Source: Spirochaetaceae bacterium
GTDB taxonomy: Bacteria > Spirochaetota > Spirochaetia > Treponematales > Breznakiellaceae
DNA length: 6,210 nucleotides
Reading direction: 5' to 3'
Assembly (NCBI GenBank): GCA_031290205.1
Contig: JAITNZ010000112.1
Location: 1 to 6,210, forward strand
Made by a program: the position numbers and the translations under genes
Shown here: piece after piece, positions 1 through 6,016 of the stretch
How positions within the stretch are numbered: position 1 is the stretch's first letter
Layout: the number at the start of each line of letters is the position of its first letter
The notes under the pieces: model-generated
Seen by the model: the letters and a program-made list of their open reading frames with translations, nothing else
Database searches by the model: none
Told to the model about the DNA's origin: nothing

Positions 1-8
1 ATTTCATA

Positions 9-2144
9 ATGGAAACAGAAGAAAAAGAAAAAAATAATGAAAAAGATGAAAAAATTGCGGAGGATGGCGATTGCGCTATCCTTATCGCGTTGCGTGGTCG
101 CGGCGGGCGCGGCAGCGGGGGGCGTAGCGGCTTTAACGAAGGCACTCCGGCGCTCGATGCGTTTACCCGCGATTTAACCGCCCTTGCCCGTGAGGGCGCG
201 CTCGACCCCGTCATCGGCAGAGCAAAAGAAATCGAGCGCTGTGTGCGTATTCTGGCGCGCCGGACGAAGAATAATCCGGTTCTCGTGGGCGAGCCGGGGA
301 CGGGCAAGACGGCGATTGCCGAAGGTATTGCTCAGTTTATCATTTCCGCCGACTCGCCGCGTTTTCTTTCGAAAAAACGCCTGCTCCTCCTCGATATGGG
401 CGCTATCGTTGCCGGCACTCGTTTTCGCGGCGATTTTGAGGAACGCATCAAGCGCCTCCTCTACGAAATCGAGCGTTCGCGGAATATCATCCTCTTTATC
501 GACGAGATTCACACCATAGTCGGCGCGGGCAGCGCATCGGGAACGCTGGATGCCAGCAACCTCTTTAAGCCCTCTCTTTCGCGGGGCGTTTTGCAGGTAA
601 TCGGGGCGACGACGATTGCCGAATTCCGCAAATATTTTGAAAAAGACGCCGCGCTTGAACGCCGTTTTCAGAGTGTCGGCGTCGACGAGCCGAGCGTGAG
701 TACGACCATCAAGATTTTGGAAGGGCTCAAGAGCCGCTACGAGGAGCATCATCATATCTGCTACACTGAGGAGGCGATTGCCGACACGGCGCGCCTCTCC
801 GCGCGCTATATTACCGGCAGGTTCATGCCGGACAAGGCTATCGACATTCTTGACGAAGCGGGCGCGATGAAAAAACTGTCCGAAGGCATCGACTTCGAGG
901 AGCCTGAGGAAATCGAGTATATCACCTCGCGCATCCAGTCCCTTGACGAGGAAACCGCCACGATGAGCGCCGCAGGGCGCGAGGATCGGGCGGCTGAGCT
1001 GCGCGAAAAGGCGCGTGTTCTGCGTTTTGCCCTCGAATCGGCGAAGAATTCGTGGCAATTTACCAACGGCAAGCCCATTGTCAAGGTCGAATCGAGCGAT
1101 GTCCGCGCCGTGCTCTCGGAAATGACGGGAATTCCGGCAAATCACCTTGAAGAAGAAGAGCAAAAACGCCTAATCAATCTGGAAAATGAGCTTCATTCGG
1201 TGATTATCGGGCAGGACGAGGCGGTGAGCGAGGTTTGTTCGGCAATCCGCCGCTCCCGTTCCGGTATTTCGGACCCGCGCCGCCCGATAGGCTCATTCAT
1301 GCTGCTCGGACCCACGGGCGTCGGCAAAACCTTGCTTGCCCGCACACTGGCGCGCGTCGTCTTCGGCGCGGAAAATGCCCTCGTCCGCATCGATATGGCT
1401 GACTTCATGGAAAAACACAATGCGGCGCGGCTTACCGGAGCGCCCCCCGGCTTTGTCGGCTACGAGGAAGGCGGCGAGCTTACCGAAAAGATACGGAAAA
1501 ACCCCTACCGCGTCGTCCTCTTCGACGAAATCGAAAAGGCGCACCGCGATGTCTTCAACCTCCTGCTTTCGATCCTTGAAGAAGGCGAGCTGCAAGATAA
1601 TCTGGGGCACACGGTAAATTTCCGCAACACGATTATCATACTGACGAGTAATGTCGGCGCGAAAGAAATTTCAGGCGCGTCGAAGCTGGGCTTTAGCGAA
1701 AATCAAAAGGGGCTGAACTTCAAGGAAATTGAAAACGCGGCGATTAGCGAGGCGAAGCGAATATTCAATCCTGAGTTTCTTAACCGCCTTGATGACATCA
1801 TCGTGTTTCATCCTCTGAATAATGCCGAGATGAAAAAAATCCTCGACATTGAAATTGCGGCATTGAATGCGCGCCTTATGCAGGAGCGCGGCTATTCGAT
1901 TAAGATAGCGGATGCGGCAAAAGAAATCTTGCTCAAAAATGATGACAGCGCAAAATACGGAGCTCGGACCTTGCGGCGCGCCGTGCAGCAGCAGCTTGAA
2001 AAATCGCTTGCCAATTTGATATTGCAGGAACAGTTTGAGCGCGGCACGATCTTCAAAGTGAAGGGGAAGAGCGGCGCGTTACAAATTACCGCAAGCCGCC
2101 CGCGAACAAGGACCTGCGAGGAATGCGAGAGCAAAAATGGCTAA
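9..2144 (+). CDS. clpC: ClpC/ClpA-type two-domain AAA+ unfoldase, possibly 5'-partial
   Basis: Hsp100 ATPase expected to unfold proteins and feed them to the ClpP peptidase in the cytoplasm. D1 shows Walker A GEPGTGKT (residues 94-101), pore loop around RFRGDFEER, and Walker B with D165-E166. A short middle domain with a UVR-like helical pair follows (about 309-345). D2 shows Walker A GPTGVGKT (434-441), pore loop GFVGYEEGG, Walker B D506-E507, sensor-1 TSN, arginine-finger segment PEFLNR (588-593) and sensor-2 GAR (651-653). The tripeptide LGF at 560-562 lies where ClpP-docking loops sit; the short middle domain and this loop argue against ClpB. The N-terminal substrate/adaptor domain is absent: residues 1-45 are a charged then glycine-rich stretch resembling a linker. 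The frame is open to base 3 with no stop and no visible ribosome site, so the true start may lie left of the window. The C-terminus ends in a CxxC-containing tail. It overlaps the next gene by 8 nt. Family certain; ClpC rather than ClpA likely from the UVR-like middle domain. Confidence 0.93.
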   Translation: METEEKEKNNEKDEKIAEDGDCAILIALRGRGGRGSGGRSGFNEGTPALDAFTRDLTALAREGALDPVIGRAKEIERCVRILARRTKNNPVLVGEPGTGKTAIAEGIAQFIISADSPRFLSKKRLLLLDMGAIVAGTRFRGDFEERIKRLLYEIERSRNIILFIDEIHTIVGAGSASGTLDASNLFKPSLSRGVLQVIGATTIAEFRKYFEKDAALERRFQSVGVDEPSVSTTIKILEGLKSRYEEHHHICYTEEAIADTARLSARYITGRFMPDKAIDILDEAGAMKKLSEGIDFEEPEEIEYITSRIQSLDEETATMSAAGREDRAAELREKARVLRFALESAKNSWQFTNGKPIVKVESSDVRAVLSEMTGIPANHLEEEEQKRLINLENELHSVIIGQDEAVSEVCSAIRRSRSGISDPRRPIGSFMLLGPTGVGKTLLARTLARVVFGAENALVRIDMADFMEKHNAARLTGAPPGFVGYEEGGELTEKIRKNPYRVVLFDEIEKAHRDVFNLLLSILEEGELQDNLGHTVNFRNTIIILTSNVGAKEISGASKLGFSENQKGLNFKEIENAAISEAKRIFNPEFLNRLDDIIVFHPLNNAEMKKILDIEIAALNARLMQERGYSIKIADAAKEILLKNDDSAKYGARTLRRAVQQQLEKSLANLILQEQFERGTIFKVKGKSGALQITASRPRTRTCEECESKNG

Positions 2145-3207
2145 AGTGGTGCTGAAAGCGACCGACCTTGACGGGTTTCTATCCGAACACGACAAAGAAG
2201 CAATTGGTGTTATGGACAAGAAATACGGCGAGGTTACGGCAAGCTTTGCACGCTATGGCACGGCGCATGATAACATGGAGCGGGGGCGGGAAGAAAAAAA
2301 CCTTGTCCGTTTGTATAACGAAATGGGTAAGATATTGCAGGATATATGCAAAGATGAACGATATATCAATGTATATAGCTTTAAGACACCGCACGAGTCC
2401 CACGCCGAAGCGTCCCGCCTTATCGCTAAACTTCGCGATATACGAACCGATAGAGAGGAGTTTGTCTACTACGTTCAACGAGCGTATGAGTTGCTCTTTA
2501 ATTTCGCGTGGGGGGGGAGCCAGGGGGCTGAAAAAAATCATCTTATCATTAAAACACCGGTAACGGTTCCCGTGCAGAATTATGCCGTGCATAAAATTCC
2601 TAATATTGATTCGCAAATCGAAAACACCGTTATGTGCGTGCTGCTGCGCGGCGCGCTCCTCCCTTCGATTATCATGTCAAAAGAAATAGAAGAGTATTCG
2701 TCGCAAGGCTATATTACCCCCTTTGCGCTCTTTCGTATTAAACGGGACGAGACCAAAAAAGAAAACAACATGGAGTATATACTCGATTTAGATCGTTCAT
2801 ATATTGATATATCGCATCTTGACGGGAAAGATTTAATTTTTGCCGACCCGATGAACGCGACAGGCGGCAGCCTCGTTACCGTAGTTCAATATTTAATGAA
2901 AGAAGGGGTGCGCCCTCGTGGCGTTCATTTTTTTAATGCTATATCGGCGCTTAAAGGGGCGCTTCGGGTCGTTCGCGCGATTCCCAATTGCAGCGTATGG
3001 ACACTCTGGATGGACCCCGTGTTGAATGAAGCCGCCTATATACTCCCCGGCTTAGGCGATGCGGGCGACCGCATTAACGGCAAAGACGAGGCGCCGCCCG
3101 GCAGAAACATCCTGCAACTCATCGCGGACTACGGCAGCAACATCACCGGTCTCTATCGTTCCCAACTACGCGAAATCGAAGACACCGTGCTAGGACGACA
3201 ACAATGA
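2137..3207 (+). CDS. Uracil phosphoribosyltransferase-like protein, long form
   Basis: Predicted to convert uracil plus PRPP to UMP and pyrophosphate (pyrimidine salvage, cytoplasm). The PRPP loop DPMNATGGS is at residues 237-245 and the uracil-site signature GLGDAGDR at 305-312, preceded by LNEAAYILP as in Upp proteins. LLRGALLPS and the KRDE segment match the family's LRAGL and YRDEET regions. The UPRT domain spans roughly residue 84 to 320. At 356 aa it is far longer than the usual bacterial Upp (about 208 aa): it adds about 80 charged, helical residues at the N-terminus and about 40 at the C-terminus that I do not recognise. Its ATG lies inside the end of the upstream Clp gene; only a weak GAGA (2127-2130) precedes it, so translational coupling is likely. 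Its TGA overlaps the following ATG. A G8 run (2510-2517) lies in frame within the W-G-G codons. Uracil as the true substrate is inferred; another base or a regulatory role is possible. Confidence 0.85.
   Translation: MAKVVLKATDLDGFLSEHDKEAIGVMDKKYGEVTASFARYGTAHDNMERGREEKNLVRLYNEMGKILQDICKDERYINVYSFKTPHESHAEASRLIAKLRDIRTDREEFVYYVQRAYELLFNFAWGGSQGAEKNHLIIKTPVTVPVQNYAVHKIPNIDSQIENTVMCVLLRGALLPSIIMSKEIEEYSSQGYITPFALFRIKRDETKKENNMEYILDLDRSYIDISHLDGKDLIFADPMNATGGSLVTVVQYLMKEGVRPRGVHFFNAISALKGALRVVRAIPNCSVWTLWMDPVLNEAAYILPGLGDAGDRINGKDEAPPGRNILQLIADYGSNITGLYRSQLREIEDTVLGRQQ
3192..3195 (+). promoter_or_regulatory. Ribosome binding site for the TPR lipoprotein
   Basis: AGGA lies 8 nt before the ATG at 3204, within the end of the upstream phosphoribosyltransferase gene. 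No comparable purine-rich site precedes the alternative ATG at 3249. This favours initiation at 3204, coupled to termination at the overlapping TGA. Confidence 0.5.
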
Positions 3208-4202
3208 AGGGGGCTCCGCCTCAGGCGCTTTCTGCCCTTGCTTTCAGTATGAAAAAAGCGTTCATTCTCTATTCTCTATTCTTTTTTCTTTTTTCTTTTT
3301 TCTTTTTTCTCTCGTCGTGTGCGTCTGCGGCGTCTGCGGAGGAGTATTATGCTATTGGTATGGCATACTACGACATGGGTAAATTTGATGAGGCGCAACG
3401 CTGGCTTGAGCGGGCGAGCAGTGTTAAGACGACGATGCGCGCTTCGGAATACAATCTGGGGCGCATCGCCTATGAAACAAAGAAGTATACGGTAGCGGCG
3501 AAACATTTTGAAAACATATTGAAACGCGACAAGGAAAATGTTATGGCATTGAAGTCGCTTGCCTATACCAAAGTGATGCTCGGCGATATTGACGGGGCGG
3601 AGAAATACTATGCAAAAGTATTAAAGCTGGAACCTGAAAGCGCGGATGAGGGCTATAATTATGCGATGATACTCTATGCAATGGAAAAATATGCCGAAGC
3701 GGAAGCAGTGCTAAAAGTATTCAGTTATGATATGCCGGATAATAAAAATACGCTCCTTTTGCTTGCCCGCTCTGAAAAGGCTCAGGATAAAGTTGAAGCC
3801 ATCGACGACTATGCGCTCTGGCTGGTGCAAAATTCCGACCCGCTCGTGCGTTATGAATATGCAGAGGCTCTTGAAGCGGCGTCCTACTATGCCCGCGCAA
3901 TCGAAGCGCTTAAGAAAGCGCTCGAAGAATGGGCTGTCGGCGCAGAAACCGAAAAGTTTAAAAAATCAGATGTGCAATATACATTAGCACGTTTGATGCT
4001 CACTGCCGACACAAACAACGACGAGGCGCTCACCATCCTCCAAGAATCTGTAGACGGCGGATTTGTCAACCTTGAAGACATAGACGCATTGGCAAAAGAC
4101 CCCCGTGTTTCAAAAGCGCACCAAGAAGAAATCAGCAGGATAGCCGGCACGCTGTCTGTAAAACTTAAACCACCTGAAGAAAAACCGGCGGAACTTGAGT
4201 AG
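3204..4202 (+). CDS. TPR-repeat lipoprotein
   Basis: Predicted lipid-anchored TPR protein facing the periplasm or surface; TPR arrays usually hold other proteins. Residues 16-39 form a signal peptide: MKK, then a strongly hydrophobic Phe/Leu core, then LSSC with the lipid-accepting cysteine at residue 39 (codon 3318-3320). Helical TPR-like units follow at about 46-79, 80-113, 114-147, 148-181, 182-213, 214-248 and 255-287, with the typical spaced A/G/Y/A pattern. A charged, proline-containing tail ends the protein. Two starts compete. ATG 3204 has a good ribosome site and overlaps the upstream stop, but puts 15 residues before the signal peptide. ATG 3249 gives a classical 317-aa lipoprotein but has no visible ribosome site. 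The hydrophobic core is encoded by a run of 7-bp repeats (3264-3312). The gene is third in the operon. Precise function unknown; lipoprotein and TPR calls are fairly secure. Confidence 0.85.
   Translation: MKGAPPQALSALAFSMKKAFILYSLFFFLFSFFFFLSSCASAASAEEYYAIGMAYYDMGKFDEAQRWLERASSVKTTMRASEYNLGRIAYETKKYTVAAKHFENILKRDKENVMALKSLAYTKVMLGDIDGAEKYYAKVLKLEPESADEGYNYAMILYAMEKYAEAEAVLKVFSYDMPDNKNTLLLLARSEKAQDKVEAIDDYALWLVQNSDPLVRYEYAEALEAASYYARAIEALKKALEEWAVGAETEKFKKSDVQYTLARLMLTADTNNDEALTILQESVDGGFVNLEDIDALAKDPRVSKAHQEEISRIAGTLSVKLKPPEEKPAELE
3264..3312 (+). repeat. Heptanucleotide tandem array, seven units, in signal-peptide codons
   Basis: Seven consecutive 7-mers fit [A/T]TTCT[C/T]T: ATTCTCT twice, ATTCTTT once, TTTCTTT three times, TTTCTCT once. 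The central CTTTTTT unit is perfect four times (3281-3308). The array encodes the Phe/Leu/Ser core of the lipoprotein signal peptide. Because 7 is not a multiple of 3, gain or loss of one unit would shift the frame. Confidence 0.9.
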
Positions 4203-4437
4203 TAGGCGTGACGATGTCACGTGTCATAGGGACAAAGTTCAAAGAATTCAGCAAGCGCTTATTTATTTCCTCTGCGTTTCCCAATAATGACACATACTCT
4301 TTTTTTAACAGATCATGCGTTACGCCGTCTTTTCTCAAACGCATATTGTCACTCGAAAATATCACTGACAGTTTTTTCTCCCACCATGTCGAATCGTTCT
4401 CCTGCTTTGTTACTACCTCCGGCTTGGTTACTACCCG
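4165..4437 (-). pseudogene. Unrecognised coding-like fragment, probable remnant
   Basis: On the minus strand the frame is open from CGG at 4437, just after an in-frame TAG (4438-4440), to TAA at 4165-4167. It encodes a hydrophilic, Lys/Glu-rich, helix-prone peptide containing ENDSTWWEKK, then RLRKDGVTHDLLKKEY, then EEINKRLLNSLNF. The first residues are a hexapeptide repeat, RVVTKP then EVVTKQ, from an 18-bp tandem repeat. The only internal starts are GTG at 4365 and ATG at 4344, both with poor ribosome sites. The 3' end runs 38 nt into the TPR gene on the opposite strand. The composition looks more like real protein than the opposing + strand frame (4208-4441). I do not recognise the family. 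It could be the tail of a gene broken near the repeat at 4457, a small gene starting at 4365, or chance. Confidence 0.3.
4400..4435. repeat. 18-bp tandem direct repeat, two copies
   Basis: TCCTGCTTTGTTACTACC (4400-4417) is followed directly by TCCGGCTTGGTTACTACC (4418-4435), matching at 16 of 18 positions. On the minus strand the unit is in frame with the coding-like fragment and encodes VVTK-type hexapeptides. Confidence 0.85.
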
Positions 4438-4456
4438 CTAAACTTTACGCCCCAAA

Positions 4457-4544
4457 TGCAGGTTCACCTTTAGGTGAACCTGTGCGCCCCCCGTTCGCAT
4501 TATAGGTTTCACTTTAGAATTTACCCCGAAAAATAAATTGCACC
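4457..4544 (-). repeat. Inverted dispersed-type repeat, copy A (88 nt)
   Basis: Read on the minus strand, this matches 6017-6142 once a 38-nt insertion in the other copy is removed. It has a 44-nt block (4501-4544; 43 of 44 identical), a 19-nt spacer (15 of 19) and a 25-nt palindromic block (4457-4481; 24 of 25), about 82 of 88 in all by eye. The palindromic end is a near-perfect hairpin at 4459-4482 with arms CAGGTTCACCT and AGGTGAACCTG and a TT loop. No T-run follows it on either strand, so it is not a standard intrinsic terminator. It lies between the TPR gene and moeA. Confidence 0.9.
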
Positions 4545-4556
4545 TGGCATCGCATT

Positions 4557-4571
4557 CACAAAAATTTTGTG
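4557..4571. promoter_or_regulatory. 15-nt palindrome upstream of the moeA promoter
   Basis: Arms CACAAAA and TTTTGTG around a central A, ending 20 nt before the -35 box of the moeA promoter. It could be an operator or an A/T-rich upstream promoter element. No regulator can be named from the sequence. Confidence 0.35.
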
Positions 4572-4591
4572 CCGCTGTGCCCCGACATTCC

Positions 4592-4620
4592 TTGACAAAT
4601 AATTCGATAGAAACTACGAT
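4592..4620 (+). promoter_or_regulatory. Sigma70-type promoter of moeA
   Basis: Consensus -35 TTGACA (4592-4597), a 17-bp spacer, then -10 TACGAT (4615-4620), one mismatch from TATAAT. Transcription would start at about 4626-4628, 2-4 nt before the moeA ATG at 4630. The mRNA would be leaderless or nearly so. No purine-rich ribosome site lies before the ATG. Confidence 0.7.
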
Positions 4621-4629
4621 TGCTACACC

Positions 4630-5913
4630 ATGAGTTTACAAAAAACGGATACGATAGAGAACGCGCGGGAAAAATTTATCGGGCGCGTCGGTACTGCGGC
4701 GCCCGAAATTGAGCGGGTTCCGCTTGATGCGGCTTCGGGGCGTGTTCTGGCAAAAGATGTCTATGCTGAAGGGGACTCGCCTTCGTTTGAGCGCGCGATT
4801 GTTGACGGTTATGCCGTCCGTGCCGCCGACACGGTGAAGTCGGCGGGCAGCGACGGCGTGAGTTTGACCTTGCGGGGCAGCGTGCGTATCGGGAAAGCGC
4901 CCGAGTTTGCTCTTGCAAGCGGGGAATGCGCCTATGTGCCAACCGGCGCCATGATACCTGACGGAGCGGACGCGATGGTGATGGTTGAAGATACCAGCGC
5001 GGCGGAGGGGCGTGTTGCCCTGCGCGTTGCGGTTGCCGTCGATTTTGGTATCGCCCACAGGGCTGAGGATATGAAGAAGGGGCAGCTCCTCCTCAGCCGG
5101 GGGACGCTCCTGCGCCCCTGCGATATTGGGGCGCTTGCCGCGAACGGGCAGGCGGAAGTTTTTGTGTTTGCGCCGCTGCGCCTCTCGATTATCAGCACAG
5201 GCGATGAGCTCGTCGGCGTGCGGGATACGCCCACTCGGGCGGAGGTGCGCGACATCAATACCAGCGCCCTCTCCGCGCTTGCAGGCGAAAATGGTTACCG
5301 CGTCGTCTCGGCGTGCGTCCTCCGCGATGAGGCAAGCGTGATACAAAACGCGGTGCTCGCGGCGCTGGAAAAAAGCGATGTCGTCATCGTTTCGGGGGGG
5401 AGTTCGATGGGAGAGCACGACCTGACGGCGAGGGTTTTTAAGGAAATCACCGGCGAAGAGGCTATTGTTCACGGGATTGCGGTAAAACCGGGAAAGCCCA
5501 CGATCATTTCGCATTGCAAAAAGACTCACACCATTTTGATTGGGCTGCCAGGGCATCCGGTTTCGGCGCTCATGACTTTTACGCTCATCCTTAGCTGGTA
5601 TTACCGGAGGGTAACGGGGCAGCAGGAAGCGCTCCCAACGCCTGCGCGCTTGAGCCGCGATACGCAGGGAACGCCGGGGCGGACGACCCTCCATGCGGTG
5701 GCGCTTAGCATCGAGGGGAATCGCGCTATCGCCGAGCCGGTATCAGGCAAATCAGGCATGATCACCACGATGACCCGCGCAGACGGCTTCATCATCATTC
5801 CGCCTCAGGCGGTTCCCGCTTTTGCCTTTGATGAGCAAAAGGCGATTCGTTCCCATGATATACCCCCCCCCCAACTGCTTGAGGGAACGGACGTTTTGGT
5901 ATATCGATACTAA
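4630..5913 (+). CDS. moeA: Molybdopterin molybdenumtransferase MoeA
   Basis: Inserts molybdate into adenylated molybdopterin, the last common step of molybdenum cofactor synthesis, in the cytoplasm. The DGYA motif has its aspartate at residue 59, the same number as catalytic D59 of E. coli MoeA. Other family landmarks are the AED motif (D147), STGDEL (E193), SGGSSMGEHD (255-264), PGKP (287-290) and GLPGHPVSA (305-313, His where Asn is common). The C-terminal beta domain follows from about 335. The protein is 427 aa against 411 in E. coli. The extra length appears to lie near the end, between GFIIIPPQA and EGTDVLVYRY, and includes a C10 tract (5863-5872) encoding Pro-Pro-Pro. The N-terminus starts exactly where family proteins start, supporting ATG 4630. 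It has its own promoter with essentially no leader, and no neighbouring moa, mob or mog gene is visible. It is flanked by inverted repeats. MoeA identity is strong; tungsten rather than molybdenum use cannot be excluded. Confidence 0.95.
   Translation: MSLQKTDTIENAREKFIGRVGTAAPEIERVPLDAASGRVLAKDVYAEGDSPSFERAIVDGYAVRAADTVKSAGSDGVSLTLRGSVRIGKAPEFALASGECAYVPTGAMIPDGADAMVMVEDTSAAEGRVALRVAVAVDFGIAHRAEDMKKGQLLLSRGTLLRPCDIGALAANGQAEVFVFAPLRLSIISTGDELVGVRDTPTRAEVRDINTSALSALAGENGYRVVSACVLRDEASVIQNAVLAALEKSDVVIVSGGSSMGEHDLTARVFKEITGEEAIVHGIAVKPGKPTIISHCKKTHTILIGLPGHPVSALMTFTLILSWYYRRVTGQQEALPTPARLSRDTQGTPGRTTLHAVALSIEGNRAIAEPVSGKSGMITTMTRADGFIIIPPQAVPAFAFDEQKAIRSHDIPPPQLLEGTDVLVYRY
5863..5872. repeat. 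C10 homopolymer tract within moeA
   Basis: Ten consecutive C bases start on a codon boundary, giving Pro-Pro-Pro and the first base of the Gln codon. A one-base slip would replace the last ~13 residues. The sequence after the tract (EGTDVLVYRY, then stop) resembles normal MoeA ends, so the frame as read looks intact. Confidence 0.85.
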
Positions 5914-5941
5914 TACATCATTCAGAAATGAACCACGAACG

Positions 5942-5962
5942 GATGAGTGATGAGTGATGAGT
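5942..5962. repeat. GATGAGT heptamer, three tandem copies
   Basis: Three perfect consecutive copies of GATGAGT lie 28 nt after the moeA stop, followed by a decayed unit GAAGAAC. A weaker 7-nt periodicity (CCATAGT, CCATAAT, CTAATCT) appears at 5991-6011. No gene overlaps it. Confidence 0.85.
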
Positions 5963-5969
5963 GAAGAAC

Positions 5970-5986
5970 GATTTCAAACTGAAATC
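5970..5986. other. Short hairpin downstream of moeA
   Basis: Arms GATTTCA and TGAAATC around an AAC loop, 57 nt after the moeA stop and followed only by TTAT. It could weakly stabilise or end the moeA transcript but lacks the G/C-rich stem and T-run of a standard terminator. Confidence 0.3.
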
Positions 5987-6016
5987 TTATCCATAGTCCA
6001 TAATCTAATCTATAAG

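Larger units (their letters stand above)
4203..4629. other. 427-nt intergenic region, contents
   Basis: Just after the TPR stop is a small dyad, CGTGAC and GTCACG around GAT (4207-4221). Then come the minus-strand coding-like fragment with its 18-bp repeat, repeat copy A, a 15-nt palindrome and the moeA promoter. I see no intact + strand gene, RNA gene or convincing intrinsic terminator for the upstream operon. Confidence 0.6.

Noticed and set aside
174..1163. Long minus-strand open frame opposite the Clp ATPase gene
   Set aside because: Shadow of a GC-biased real gene; Arg/His-rich translation without family motifs.
4347..4377. Possible intrinsic terminator: TGTCA and TGACA arms followed by a T6 run
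   Set aside because: Only five pairs with a 14-nt loop, A/T-rich and 145 nt past the operon end; too weak to call.
4208..4441. + strand 77-aa frame in the intergenic region
   Set aside because: Its Ser/Phe-rich translation looks like the antisense of the Lys/Glu-rich minus-strand fragment; no ribosome site.
4459..4482. Strong palindrome of repeat copy A as a Rho-independent terminator for the upstream operon
   Set aside because: The stem is good, but no T-run follows on either strand, and the same palindrome occurs in copy B, so it is better explained as part of the repeat.
4400..4482. Possible CRISPR-like or phage attachment structure from the repeats near 4400-4482
   Set aside because: Two adjacent 18-bp units with no spacers, plus one palindrome; no array spacing, no cas gene and no integrase in the window.
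4636..5694. Long minus-strand open frame opposite moeA
   Set aside because: Arg/Pro/His-rich shadow of moeA, with no recognisable motif, overlapping a gene with clear catalytic residues.
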